DNA of 64,000 nucleotides from Leucosporidium creatinivorum (taxonomy: Eukaryota > Basidiomycota > Microbotryomycetes > Leucosporidiales > Leucosporidiaceae). Each line of letters starts with the position of its first letter. Positions within the stretch are counted from its first letter, which is position 1. The notes beneath the pieces are model-generated. The model did not search any database and was not told the DNA's origin. It was given only the letters and a program-made list of their open reading frames with translations. Below, piece after piece: positions 11,901-22,092 of the stretch. A program made the translations under genes and the position numbers. Location of the stretch: assembly GCA_001600635.1 (NCBI GenBank), contig BCKL01000016.1, positions 610,449-674,448 of the forward strand, in the 5' to 3' direction.

Positions 11901-12598
11901 GGGACCGGAGAAGACGTCGGCGAGTACGCCCTCCAGCGCCGAGATTTTGGAACGCATGAGGTCGACCGTTGTGCGTAGATCGACGATGTCGCCAAAGACG
12001 GCTGCTCGTGCAGATTGCTGATCCGTAATGACGTGAGGCTGAGGTTCTGGAGGAAGGCTGCAGAGGATGGTCAGCGATTGCTCGGACGCCGAAGTCGACA
12101 AGGAGAAGGGCGCCGAGCTGAGCTGGCGTGATGGTAGAGCAGGGGGAGCAGGACAAGATGGCAAGCCTACTCGAAGTGCTTCTGCTTTTGAGCAGGGTAG
12201 AGCTCCTGATGACAGAGATGCGATTTGCCTGAGCGCCGGCGCAAGCGATAAGCTGTTAGCTCTCGCAACGGCATCCGAGAGCTCGGGTGAGAGTAACGTA
12301 CCTCTCTTGACACATTGACTACACGGTACGATTTTGTCGCCTGCAATCAGAGCATATCAGCATTGAGGCGAGCTCGTCGAGATAAGGCTCGGGCCGTCCA
12401 CTTGGTCTCTGCGGGAGAATGAGAGAGGTTAGCTCAGTACAGCAGCGGCCCACCGCTGACTGCTCGCTTACTTCTTCGAGCGCATTCACCACAGCTGAGC
12501 GATGGGCGCTGGCTGGTTCGGCGCGCTTTCTTGTCCTCCGCTGCTGGAGAGCCTCGCGACGAAGCAGGGCCGGGAGCAGGGCCTCCGTAGTACTCCAT
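8960..12598 (-). CDS. Zn(II)2Cys6 transcription factor with fungal-specific TF domain
   Basis: DNA-binding regulator of about 922 aa in 11 exons: 12472-12598, 12400-12408, 12302-12340, 12171-12228, 11049-12057, 10918-10955, 10542-10814, 10232-10486, 10100-10173, 9267-9944, 8960-9168. The binuclear zinc cluster has Cys at about 36, 39, 46, 52, 55 and 64 (CGEC, then KCDKIVPCSQC, then a last Cys in SHLCHQ). A leucine-rich linker (FGDIVDLRTTVDLMRSKI) follows as a likely coiled coil. The fungal-specific domain spans exons 5-10, with VCNPAWLALYFAMLVVGVG, ISSAQELGLHR, ETRKRIFWSLATQDW and SSNHKMLTLHRPFL. The C-terminal part is Ser/Gly/Ala rich, as in activation regions. The second exon is only 9 nt and lacks a canonical donor. 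The regulated pathway cannot be inferred. Confidence 0.87.
10859..10900. repeat. 21-mer tandem duplication in a Zn2Cys6-gene intron
   Basis: Two head-to-tail copies of a 21-base unit beginning GGCGTCGACCGAGAG lie in the intron between exons 10918-10955 and 10542-10814, with mismatches near the end of the second copy. Confidence 0.85.
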
Positions 12599-12939
12599 TC
12601 TCCAATATATAGTTGTTGCCACGAGGCGATTGGAGAGCGAAGACAAGCAGAGGAGAACGGCGAGAGCCAACCTGGGATTTGGACGATCTCCAGGGTTGCC
12701 TTCCCCCTTCCACCTGCTCGTCTCTTGCATCACCCACAATCGCCCTCGGAGTCCGCTACATAACTCAGCATATCTACAGCTACCTCTTTGGATCCTCCTA
12801 GCTTCCTACAAATCTCCGTACTCCGCCTGAGCCCAATCCCGCCCTCCGCGCGCCAGCATCTCAGCTCAAGAACACCGAGCTGCATCAGACGCCCTTTTCC
12901 TCTCCCCCCTCTGTTCACCTCCCTACATCTGCGAACTGC
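12599..12939. promoter_or_regulatory. Divergent promoter, Zn2Cys6 gene / PPPY protein gene
   Basis: A 341-bp head-to-head region between start codons at 12598 (minus) and 12940 (plus). The stretch CCAATATATAG at about 12602-12612 is AT-rich for this genome and close to the regulator's ATG, a TATA-like candidate. No repeat or RNA gene is seen. Confidence 0.45.
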
Positions 12940-13749
12940 ATGGCGGGGGTGCTGGTCTGGATAGTTGCAGCGGGCGTGGAGAGGTGAGTCCTCGCTGTTG
13001 CGGGGCGCCGGCTCGTTGGCAGTCTTGCAACGGAGCAGAAGCTCGGCTGTGGCAGCTTGAAGCGCACAATACCTGTGCTAACGCGCTTGCTCTACAGCGT
13101 GCATGAGAAGCTACAAGCTCGTCGTTCGCCGCTGCTTCCCGTACCCACGACCATCGAGACCGAAGCGCTCACCTCCGCCACTCCCTCGTCTCCCACCACC
13201 TTCACCGTCCGCGACCTCAAGTCCATCACGCGGGAGTGGCAGCATCGCTCAATAGCCTTGTCCGCCAAAGTCCGAGGTCTCGAGATCTGTCGGCGCGAGG
13301 GCTGGCCGATCTGCTGGGCGGGCAGGGTCACCGAGCTGGGTGCGATTAGGAGGGCACGAGATGAGGCGGCATGGGTGGTAGAGAAGCTCGAGAGTGCGGT
13401 GCAGTGGACGAAGGACCAGAAGGTGCAGAAGCGGGCGTACTTGGCGTTGCCGAGGTGAGTTCGGCGGCCGTTTCTCGTCGGCCGAGCAGCGGGCGATAGT
13501 CCTCGTGCAGGAGCTGACTCGTCTTCTGGATTCGCCTACAGCAACAAGAAACCTCGACCTTCACATTCTTCCTTTCCTCCTTCCCTCACCGACCTGCCAT
13601 GGCCTCTTCCTCTCGCCCCCGAGCTCCACCGCTACGGCCTCACCGTCCCTCGCCCCGTCTTCGTTGCCCCACCACCCTACGCTGAGGACGTCAACGAGGA
13701 GAACGGCGAATCAAGCCTGATGAGCGGGGAGGCGCCGAGCTATCAGTAG
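12940..13749 (+). CDS. Small protein with hydrophobic N terminus and PPPY motif
   Basis: Exons 12940-12983, 13098-13454 and 13542-13749 give 202 aa. The N terminus (MAGVLVWIVAAGVE) is short and hydrophobic, a weak signal anchor or peptide. The middle carries a helical, basic region with four tryptophans (REWQHRS, GWPICWAGRV, DEAAWVVEKL, SAVQWTKDQK). The C-terminal tail is proline-rich and holds a PPPY sequence (FVAPPPYAED), the class recognised by WW domains of Nedd4/Rsp5-type ubiquitin ligases. No named family is recognised. A membrane-linked adaptor or substrate of such a ligase is a reasonable guess, but the N-terminal segment is short for a transmembrane helix. Confidence 0.65.
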
Positions 13750-14045
13750 CAGTAGGCGGTCGGGAGCAGCTGGATGGCAGGACGAGCGCCGAGGGGCGAA
13801 GGAGATCGAGGCCGACGAGCAGCAGTCTGTAGCGTGTCTTAGGATCTTTGTTTGTTTGGTATCAATATACGCATCGTTCATGAATCCGCGTCCCTCGCTC
13901 AGTTCTCGCCGAACTGGCAGCTCTCGGACGAAAGCTGCTCGTGCAAGAACTCGACCTGTTTCATGCCTGGATCTGGAACGATACCATATCCGATACTCGC
14001 TCGGCGACAATACCTGTGATGAGACTGTAGTACGCTACAGTCAGC

Positions 14046-14454
14046 TCACAATCCCGACTCGGCGAAGCAGCGAAGAACGCACGACATGTGCTCGGGGCAA
14101 GCCCTGTAAGCCTGAAACTCGTCGAGATCCTTCAGCTGTCGATACAGGCCGTACTCGTATCCTGCAGCCTGTTCAACGAGCAGCAACTTGGTCAGCCCGG
14201 CTGAGGGTAATCGTGGCCCGGCGTCGACTCGCTCACCCGTGCATCGTAGATGGGCGGGCCCATGGCGTCCGATGTACCGTATGGCACCTTAGCGAGGCCC
14301 TCCTGGCAAAGGGGAAGGAACGTGTCCTTCTGCTCTTGACTGAGCTCCGCCTTGAGCTTGAAGAGGACTATGGAAGCGAAGGAAGGTGAGCGATGAGGTT
14401 TCTGAGGTCGCTAGAGCAGAGGAGAGTGTGCTTACCGATGTGATGAACGACCAT
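14046..14454 (-). CDS. Dabb (stress-responsive alpha/beta barrel) domain protein
   Basis: Exons 14436-14454, 14237-14367 and 14046-14168 give 90 aa. The N terminus MVVHHIVLFKLKAELSQEQ is the classic start of the Dabb fold (HIVLFKLK), where the conserved His sits in the barrel. The later part YEYGLYRQLKDLDEFQAYRACPEHM matches the 'F.d..al..Y...p.H' end of the domain. These are small dimeric ferredoxin-like barrels, related to ABM/EthD proteins; function in fungi is mostly unknown. The first exon codes for only six residues plus one base. It lies downstream of, and on the same strand as, the nitronate monooxygenase gene, with 179 bp between them. Confidence 0.85.
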
Positions 14455-14633
14455 GGTGTTCCGGTAGGCGTGCGATTCGAAGGAGAGCGAGAAGAGCGAA
14501 AGGAAAGAGAGAGCGAGCCGCTCAGCCGGCGACTCGATCGTTGAGCCCCACTTCGATAGGGGCCTGAGCTGCTTGTACGTAAGACCGAACGCTTCGTATA
14601 GCAAAGCAAGAGAAGTATCACGCTACTGGTCAA

Positions 14634-16033
14634 TCACGGCTCCGCCTGATCCGACACGCTCATCCTAGCCAACTCCTTCAACCCTTCATCGGCGCCGAGT
14701 CCAATCTCTTGCACAAGCTCCTCAGCAGAGCGAATCCTGTCGAGTAGACCGACACCCGTACCTATGAGGAGATTAAGGATGGTCGGCGAGAAAGCGAGAC
14801 GAGAAGGATGCAGCGACTTGTCAGCTTTCCCGAGCTTCCTTCAGCGCCGAGCTCACGACTCACCCGCCCAAATTGCCTTCCAATCGCCTGAATCCCCTCC
14901 CTTCACCTTCTCTTCGTACCTCTGCTTCAACTCTACGCTTCCCAATCCCTGCTCCTCGGCCTCCACCAACTCGTTCCTCAACGCCCTCCCGTCGACCCGT
15001 TCGCCGAATCCCAAGTCACCCCTCACTCTGTCCCACACGGAGCTTCGAATGGTATCGGTCACTCCAGCAGCGAGCAGGCGATCTTTGAACCCTTGAGGGT
15101 AGGTCGTCTCCGGCGAGCAGAGCAGAGCCGTGCCCATGACGATGCCCGAGCAGCCGAACGGGAGGGTCGCAAGGAGGTGGGCGGAGGTGTTAAGACCGCC
15201 GGCAGCGAGGAGGAGAGGAGGGTCGGCGAGGGTGGAGAGGTATTTCTGAATAAGAGAGAGGAGAGAGAAGAGTGGGAGACCGCCTCCCGAGAGCGAGAGA
15301 CCGTGGCCGCCGGCTTCGATGCCTGCGCCAGGAGGGGAGGAAGGCGAGAGAAGAGAGTTCGTGAAAGTGTCAGTGATTGATCAGGCATTCGTCAGAAGAG
15401 GTGTTAGAGCTCAGAGACGCACCCTGAGCTACAATCGCATCGACTTCGCCCCAACCGACAATCTCCCTGACCCTGTCCACCGAGCCTACCATGACCATGA
15501 TCTTGGTTTGCTCCACGCCGACCTCGGTTTCGAGGGTTCGGATCATGCGAATGTGCTCCTCAATCTTCTGGCCAAACGTGAGCCAGATCGCCTTGGGCCG
15601 AAGAGAAACCATCGCGCGAAGGAGGGGCTCGGCAAGGTCGGCGGATCCGTGAGGCGACTCGATGAGGAAGCAGAGCAGGCCGAGTAGGAGTCTGTAGGTG
15701 CTGATGGGTGAGCTGGACTCTTGGCCGAGCCTCCGACACTCAACCCTGCAGCGGACATACGGAAGCGGTGCGTCTCCACTCAATCCGAGCGCTTCCCTAG
15801 CAATCTGCACTTCTCTAGCAAGCTGCTGCTCGTCGAGTACTCCCTGCATGTAGTGTGCAGTCAGTCAGCTTCTTGCTCCGACGAACTCCCGCTGCTCCGA
15901 GCCGACTCACAATCGCTCCGAGTCCTCCTCCGCGATGTACAGCAGCAGCAAGAGCTCCTCCCGCGATGCCAGTCATGGGAGCGCATACTACAGGAACTCG
16001 GACGTCGTAGTGTTTAGTGAAGCGAGTGAGCAT
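14634..16033 (-). CDS. Nitronate monooxygenase (2-nitropropane dioxygenase family)
   Basis: FMN-dependent TIM-barrel enzyme that oxidises alkyl nitronates such as the toxin propionate 3-nitronate. Exons 15911-16033, 15761-15843, 15423-15691, 14864-15322 and 14634-14761 give 353 aa. Visible family motifs are APMTGIAGGALAAAVHRGGG near the N terminus, GIEAGGHG in the middle (FMN/substrate region), LLAAGGLNTSAHLLATLPFG and the GIVMGTALLCSPE phosphate-binding end. The 69-nt intron 15692-15760 is a multiple of three and open in frame; it is called because removing it leaves LPLLLGLLCFLI at the conserved LPIGVGF position. If it were retained, 23 residues would be added. The length fits fungal class I enzymes. 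Confidence 0.9.
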
Positions 16034-16442
16034 CGTGGTGTGCGAAGCGAGCGAGAGGTAAGAGATCAAAAAGCGAGGCCGAGCTCGCTTTGAAGCTTCC
16101 TCGCCGCTTCAAACTGCTCTCATCGCATCGACTAGTTCGCTACATCTCACCAGCTTACTGGTGTGATTTTTTGTACCCGAATCAGCCCTGTTCGCGTTTC
16201 AGCCCAGGCTCTCGGGAGGCAATGTCTCATACAAATCCTCGGCGCTCCCTGCCCCGGACGTCTCTCTTTTTCTCCCCCTTCCCGCTCTTTCCTCTCCGTC
16301 TGGAGCTTCGCGACAGGTTTTCGCTTATCAAGGACCAGCTCCTTCCTCTCTCTTACACCTCACTGCTACGCGCTTGGCCGCCTAGTGAACCACACTCCTT
16401 CATCCCTTCCGACCCTTCTCCCCAAGCCCGAACGCCCTCAGA
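16034..16442. promoter_or_regulatory. Divergent promoter, nitronate monooxygenase / DUF1996 gene
   Basis: A 409-bp head-to-head gap. It is richer in pyrimidine runs on the plus strand (around 16255-16420), which suits a leader of the DUF1996 gene. Overlapping small open frames exist, but none joins in phase to a neighbour, so I do not call a gene. Confidence 0.4.
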
Positions 16443-19064
16443 ATGTTGCTCCCCTCGGTCGTGGGAGCTCTCGCGCTTGCTCATTCGGTACATGGGTTCT
16501 TCCGATTGCCCTGCGACAACCCAGTAAGCAGACTACAGCATTCAAAAGCGAGACGAGGCCCTGGCTGACCGAATCCCCTCGGCCTCCCCGCTCACACCTC
16601 TCACCCCATTCAATCGCTCACTCCCGTCATCTCATTCACGCATTACGCACTCATTTCTCTCTGTAGGTCATCATCGAGCGAGCAGATCCCATCATCTCGC
16701 CCAACGCCATCGCCGGTCACGTCCACACCGTCTCGGGCGGCTCCAACTTCTCTCCCTCTTCCACCTTTGCCGACCTCCGCAGGTCAGAGTGCACGTCCTG
16801 CCGCGCTATTGCGGATAAGAGTGCCTACTGGTGAGCCTTGGCGATTGCAGACGAACCTCGGCGGCTCGGCGCTGACTTTCAACGTTCTTTGCGCGCGCGC
16901 TGTGCAGGACTCCTTAGCTATACTTCCAGTGGCGTAATGGAAGCTTCACTAGCGTCCCTCTGGATGGTGGAGGATTGATGTTAGTCCTCTGAGCCGCTGT
17001 AGAGCCTCTGGGCGGTGATGTGCTCGGAGTCGACCGCTTCTGCAGACGGTACTGACCTCGTCTCACTCTCATCTGAAACAGCTACTACTTGTTCCGCAAC
17101 CACTCCACCGACAAGACGAAGGTCACTGCATTTCCCGACGGTTTCAAGGTCCTCGCCGGCAACCCTTTCCTTCGCTCCTACAATGCCTCGTCACTGACAG
17201 GTAAGGTCAAGACGGGCTATGAACGCAGCGAAGCTAGCTAACACCCCTTCTCGCCTGAATAGCTCAAGCCATCGGATGGAACTGCCTCGGCGGACCCGAC
17301 CCTTCGAACGGGCAGACTCGCAACCCATGGCTTCCCAAGGTCAACTGTCCTAACGGCCTTCGTGGAGAGGTTCGCCTACCGAGCTGCTGGGGTAAGTTCA
17401 TGCTCCGGCCTACCCCCCGCGTCGAGGCCCTTTCCCGCTGCAACGGCCTTTGAGTCTACCGAAGAGGGACAAGTCCGAGCCGAGCTCGGCGCACGCCTCA
17501 GAGCAAGCTGACGCCTTCTTTGTTGTTCTACACACAGACGGAAAGAACCTCTACAAGGCGGATCAATCCCACATGGCCTACTCAGATGGCGAGGCTGGCC
17601 CTTGCCCTGCGACGCACCCGACTCGCCTCGTCACTTTGTTCTACGAGGTGAGTTCTGTCACCGACTCGGCGCCGTCGCGACGCTGTTTCGAGGTCGGGGG
17701 TGCCCTATAAGCTTGGATAGAGTGTGCTGTGTGCTAAGGGCGATTGTTGACCTCTCTCGCTCCCGCTCCGCGCGACAGATGCTCTACTCGGTGAACGACT
17801 TCAAGGACGTTTGGGCTCAAGCCAAGAATCCTCGTTCTCCCTTTGTGCTTGCTATGGGTGATCCTACGGGCTATGGCTGTGAGTGAATGCACTAGTAGAG
17901 CTCATTACGGACGTAGCTGACTCGTCCGGATCCCTCGCTCCCTATCTACCTGCCTCTCCCCCTCCGCTCCCCCTCCGCTCCCTCTCTCGCATCTTCCTCT
18001 CCCCCTACAAAGATCACGCCGATTTCCAGAACGGATGGGACCGCGTACGTGCTGTTCCCTGGCCAGTACGAGCCTGGAGAGCCTCAAGAGACCTCGCCGA
18101 GCGCCGAGCTTTTCGACACCCGGCTCTCGGAGCCTTTTGCTAACGCTTACCTCTCTCTACCCTTACAGAGCATCCTAACCAAAGCAATCAAGACCTGCGT
18201 ACGTCCTCTCCGGCTTCAAAACTCTCCAACGCTCTCCCCCTCTCGCCGAGCTGACCCTCGCTTTCGCTCCCCGATGACTGCTGACAGACCAGCGACTCGG
18301 GAGTCATCGAGGAATGCAAAGTCCTCAAGCTGTACGATCGTTCCAAAGATGGAGACTGCAGGAAGACGCCCGACATCAATGAGGTGGGCTGCTCTCTCCC
18401 TCCCTCTTCCTACCTTCCTCCCGCTCGCTCGCTCACTCCTCCTCCTTCTTCCCCCGCTCCTCCTCCCTGACCGACGAAAAAACAAAACAGATCGTCACCG
18501 GCACCCTCTCCACCCTCCCCGGCTGCAACCCCATCTCCAGCGGAAGCAAGACGGTCGTTCCTTCCGGTTGCTCCAGTCCTGTTCCCAAGCTGTTTTCCAA
18601 GCCGGTGGCTTATACGGGGAGGTACCCACCGCCGGGAGCGCAGGTGACTACTAAGTACGGTTTCCCTTCTTCCTTCTTCCTTCTCCTTGTTCCGCTCTCC
18701 TCCCTCCTCCTTCGCCGAGCATCATGCCGGGCTGACTCCCCTCCCTCCCAACAGCACACCACAAGTCCTCCCCGCTTACAGCACCTACAAATACCTCGGG
18801 TGCTACTCGGACGCCTCCCCCCTCGGCCGCGCCTTGCCCATCCAGCTCTCGCCGAGCAACAAGACGGTCGGAGCGTGTCTGCTCTTGGCTAAGCTCAAGG
18901 GGTACAGGTACGCGGGCCTCGAGTATGGGCAAGAATGTTGGGCCGCAAAGACGCTGGCGACGACGGCGAAAGTGGTGGGATATGACAAGTGTGATATGGT
19001 TTGCCCCGACTCGAGGTGGCAGATTTGTGGAGGGTCGAATGCGCTGACGCTGTACAAGGCTTGA
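16443..19064 (+). pseudogene. DUF1996 + WSC domain secreted protein gene with in-frame TAG
   Basis: Predicted secreted protein: signal peptide (MLLPSVVGALALAHSVHGFF), a DUF1996 domain and a C-terminal WSC carbohydrate-binding domain. Twelve exons: 16443-16523, 16667-16830, 16908-16979, 17082-17200, 17263-17391, 17538-17647, 17779-17878, 18013-18044, 18169-18198, 18288-18383, 18491-18654, 18755-19064. DUF1996 motifs include DPIISPNAIAGHVHTVSGGS, AFPDGFKVLAGNPFLRSYN and GYHADFQNGWD. The WSC part starts at YLGCYSDASP and ends CGGSNALTLYKA with the usual cysteines. Every junction is in phase, yet exon 3 reads WTP-TAG-LYFQWRNGSF: TAG at 16915-16917 replaces the usual Gln codon. The rest of the frame is intact, so this is a single recent nonsense change, a readthrough case or a base-calling error. 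Confidence 0.8.
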
Positions 19065-19521
19065 GCGGTGAGTGTGAGTGGTACCCTCTATTTCCCTTTT
19101 TTTCGCTGACGCTGTGCTCAGTCGTTCGTAGTCGCGCTGACCTCCTCGTTCCCTCCCTCCCTTTCGCAGCTCGACGCTCGCAGCTCGGCGCGCGCTCGGC
19201 GGTAGCAGGAGGGAGGGAGGGGCGAGTGATCGGTGATGGGATGGGGCAAGCGCCTGGCTGCGCTCTCTTCATTGTTAGTTGGGTCCTTGGAGCATCTTGA
19301 GTAATGCAGTACGAGATCAGCAGCAAGCGACGAGGTGGAAGCGGGAAGCGATTGAGCGGACGAGAGCCGAGCGCGCGCCGAACGACAACCCCACCTCGCC
19401 GCTCGCCGCCTTCGCCCGCTGCGAATCTACTCAACTCTAGGCATGCATGAAAGCGTCTATTGCGAACGTAGTATCTTCTTCTAATCTCCTGTCCTCAGTG
19501 CTATATCCCCTCCTTCCCCTT
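19065..19521. other. Convergent intergenic region
   Basis: These 457 bases lie between the stop of the DUF1996-WSC gene (plus) and the stop of the Ap4A phosphorylase-like gene (minus). They should contain both 3' UTRs. An alternative reading of the minus-strand gene without its last intron would end at 19550 instead. I see nothing else. Confidence 0.45.
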
Positions 19522-21125
19522 CTACTTTCCGAAATCCTGCTCAAGTCCATCAAGAGTTCAAGGGGGGTTCCGTCAGCTCCCGTCCCGCTCTCTCCTCCCG
19601 CTCCGGCACCGAGCGAGCGAGCGAGCGAGAAAGACTCACCCGATTCGAATAGCAACTCTGGCTCAAAACCCTCTCCACTCCATACTCCTCGAGATCCTTC
19701 CTCCTCGCTTCGGAGCTGACGTGCCAGAGACCCAGGAGGGGGAGGGCGTTGATGCTCATCCTCAGGACCTCCCCCTCCCCCTCCCCTTCCCCTTGCCCGA
19801 CCCGAGGAGGAATGCGAGCGACCCTCTCCCTCCTCGGCGTCAACCACATGCCCTCGCTCGTCAAAAACAGATTATAGCTCGCCCTCTTGACGCCTTCTTC
19901 TACTCTCTCCTCGAGCGGCACGAGGGTGGGGTCGGCAATGTACGCTCGGGAGGCGGCGAGGAGGGAGTGGTAGATCGTGAGCAGCTCGGCGGACGTGGGA
20001 GGGGAGGAGGGGGNNNNNNNNNNNNNNGGCGGGCGTAGAAGGTGAGCCAGGGGAGGGGGAGGATGACAACTTCTCCCGGTGGCGCTGCGAGGGGAGGGGA
20101 AGGGGGAGGGGGAGGGGGAGGGGGAGGGGTCAGCGCGCGGCCGAGCCAAGAAGGAGGAGGAGGCTCGAGGGAGGGAGGAAGAGGACGAAACGGGAGGGAG
20201 AGAGAGCACGGGCGACGGCGATGGGACCGGGTGGGCCGAGTTGGAAGGGACAGTATTGCATGTCTGGTGGGTTTCCAAGGCGCAATCGGACGTCGAGTTA
20301 GCTTCCGTCGACGAAGAAAGCGAGTGCATCGGCGAAGAGAAGAAAGCGAGCCGAGCCGCTCGGCTTGGGTTTGGCTTACGCAAGTGGGGTTGAGAAGCGC
20401 CTGCTAGGGGACCTCCGCTGTACCAACCAGCACAAGGTCAGCTCAGCGCTACCCAAAGCAAGAATTCGAGCGAGACTCAGCGTAACTAGCAGCGTACTTG
20501 AAGAAGATGACCACCTCCCTCCCCTCGCCCTCATACGCGCTGACGACCTCCCACGCTGCCTCGAGGTCCTCTGATAGTAGATCACTCGTTTGCGGTCGGA
20601 AAGGTCGTCCTTCCGCCTCACTAAACGACGGGACAATCATCTCGTGCTCTGCTCCCTCCCTCCTCTCGGTCAGCGCATGCTCGGCGCGTCGGTCGAGGGA
20701 GGGAGAAGGAAGGATAGCGTACCCGACATCAAAGCGAATAGATTGTGCACGATGGCATGTTGACCACCCGTGGAGGAGAGGTTTAGCGCCCGTTCTCGGT
20801 CGGAAGGACCGTACAGAGGACCGGCGAAGGGGTCGCGGGTGGGTGTATCGTGCAAGTTGGGAGTTCTGCCCCACCCCAAGTTAGAGAGCATTAGAGTGCG
20901 CCCGAGCAGGGAGGAGGAAGAGAGGGAAGAGCGTTACTTGAGTGGTACAGCAGGCTTGGACCCCAACTGTGGGCAGATGTGAAGGAGGTGAGGGAAGGAG
21001 GGGTTGGAGGGGCTGGGCAAGTGGCAAGTGGAGGAGGAGGGGTAGAGGTGGATGTGTTGCTCTTGGATTGCGTGTTCAAAGTGGGATAGCACTTGGGCTG
21101 GTAGAGAGAGTTTGGTGGGCGACAT
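19522..21125 (-). CDS. Ap4A phosphorylase / ATP adenylyltransferase-like protein
   Basis: APA1/APA2-type enzymes cleave diadenosine tetraphosphate to ATP and ADP through a HIT-like active site. Exons 20938-21125, 20723-20865, 20498-20648, 20380-20417, 20228-20263, 19640-20084 and 19522-19536. Visible motifs: DPFAGPLYGP, EHEMIVPSFSE, FRPQTSDLLSEDLEAAW, then VIFFNGGPLAGASQPHLHMQ, which holds the active-site SQPHxHxQ pattern. Later, SYNLFLTSEGMWLTPR and MSINALPLLGLWHV match the C-terminal half. Two of these exons are 38 and 36 nt. The exon 19640-20084 contains a run of 14 N (20014-20027) across which the frame does not hold. The last exon (15 nt) is a guess from a GCTGAC-containing intron; without it the frame ends at 19550. 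Confidence 0.82.
20014..20027. other. Assembly gap (14 N)
   Basis: Fourteen unknown bases inside a coding exon, flanked on the plus strand by runs of G/A (GGGGAGGAGGGG on the left). The two flanking reading frames of the Ap4A phosphorylase-like gene differ if exactly 14 bases are assumed. They agree if the true gap is a multiple of three. Confidence 0.95.
20095..20130. repeat. GGGGA-type tract next to a 3' splice site
   Basis: A near-perfect run of GGGGGA units. On the transcript strand of the Ap4A phosphorylase-like gene it is a CCCCCT polypyrimidine tract directly before the CTCGCAG acceptor of the long-proline intron. Confidence 0.8.
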
Positions 21126-21375
21126 GAGCGGCGAGACGAGGGAGGGAGGGAAAGATGCGCGACGCAAGAGGGCAAATCCAAGTTGTTGAAGTTGGAAGCA
21201 GCTCTCGAGAAGCAGAAGCAGGAGGGAGCAAGCAAGGGTACAGAAAGCAGCTCCAGCTCGCCTAGTCTCTCTGTAGCTCTCCCCTCCAGTCCTTATGTAA
21301 ACAGCACACACATCCCTCCTTTTCAGTCCGCGAATCCATCGTTTTACTATAATCGGCGGGCGAAGCAAGTACAAT

Positions 21376-21409
21376 CCCCTCTCCTCTCCTCTCCTCTCCT
21401 CTCCTCTCC
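21376..21409. repeat. CTCCT pentanucleotide microsatellite
   Basis: About seven tandem copies of the pentamer CTCCT lie just beyond the SmD3 stop codon, in its 3' flank and upstream of the Ap4A phosphorylase-like gene. The array is almost perfect. Confidence 0.9.
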
Positions 21410-21412
21410 AGC

Positions 21413-22092
21413 TCAACGCCTAATAGGCGGCGCCTTTCCTCCCACTCCACGATCCCCACCCCTCCCCCTCCTACTCTGCGCCCTCATGATGGTAGCCCTT
21501 CCGCGGGCTGTACCAATGCCGCGTCCCTTCATTGCGTTGGGGCCGACGCGCTTGAACCTGGTCATCGTCGAGGGGAGGGTTAGCGTGCGAGAGGGGAAGG
21601 GGAGAGGGGAGAGGGGAGCAGGGGGAGGAGGGAGAGAGGTGAGGAGCAAGGAGAAGGAGGATGGGATGGAACGTACATGGGAGCCTGAGCCAACATGTCG
21701 GGGACGACGTAGAATCTAACTGAAGGACCTCGGATGTAGACCTATATCATATCACACCCACACCAGTCAGCTCCAGCAGAGAAAGAGAGAGAGAGAGGGA
21801 GAGAACAAAGACAAGGACGCACCTGGTCGAGTTGAGCTACCCGGCCGTCGCGGTGGGTGACTGTGCATTGAGTGAGGGAGATGGAGAGGGAATCTTCGGC
21901 TATGTGTTGGGGTAGTAGGGTGTAGCAGAGGGAGAGAAGGGGGGTTAGCTGCCTGCGATGCTATGCGAGAGGGTGACTACACTAACCATCAAACAGTTTG
22001 CCACGGTACACCTGACCCGTCTTGAGTTCGACGGTGATGACATGGCCTAGCGACTCGTGTAGCAGTTTCACGGGGGGGCCGAGGTTGGCCAT
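21413..22092 (-). CDS. SMD3: Small nuclear ribonucleoprotein Sm D3
   Basis: Core Sm-ring subunit of spliceosomal snRNPs. Exons 21987-22092, 21823-21899, 21677-21741 and 21413-21557 give 130 aa. The N terminus KLLHESLGHVITVELKTGQ is the Sm1 motif and continues as VYRGKLFDAEDSLSISL. VYIRGPSVRFYVVPDMLAQA is the Sm2 motif with the D3-type RGS/P-I/V-RF sequence. The tail GRGIGTARGRATIMRAQSRRGRGG is the Arg/Gly-rich tail in which SmD3 arginines are methylated. Length and exon phases agree with fungal SmD3. Intron 3 has a long pyrimidine tract. The divergent neighbour upstream is a small ABM-domain gene. Confidence 0.96.

Noticed and set aside
15692-15760. Treating this segment of the nitronate monooxygenase gene as coding
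   Set aside because: It is in frame and has no stop, but it has a donor, a branch-like site and an acceptor, and its removal restores the conserved LPIGVGF-like region.
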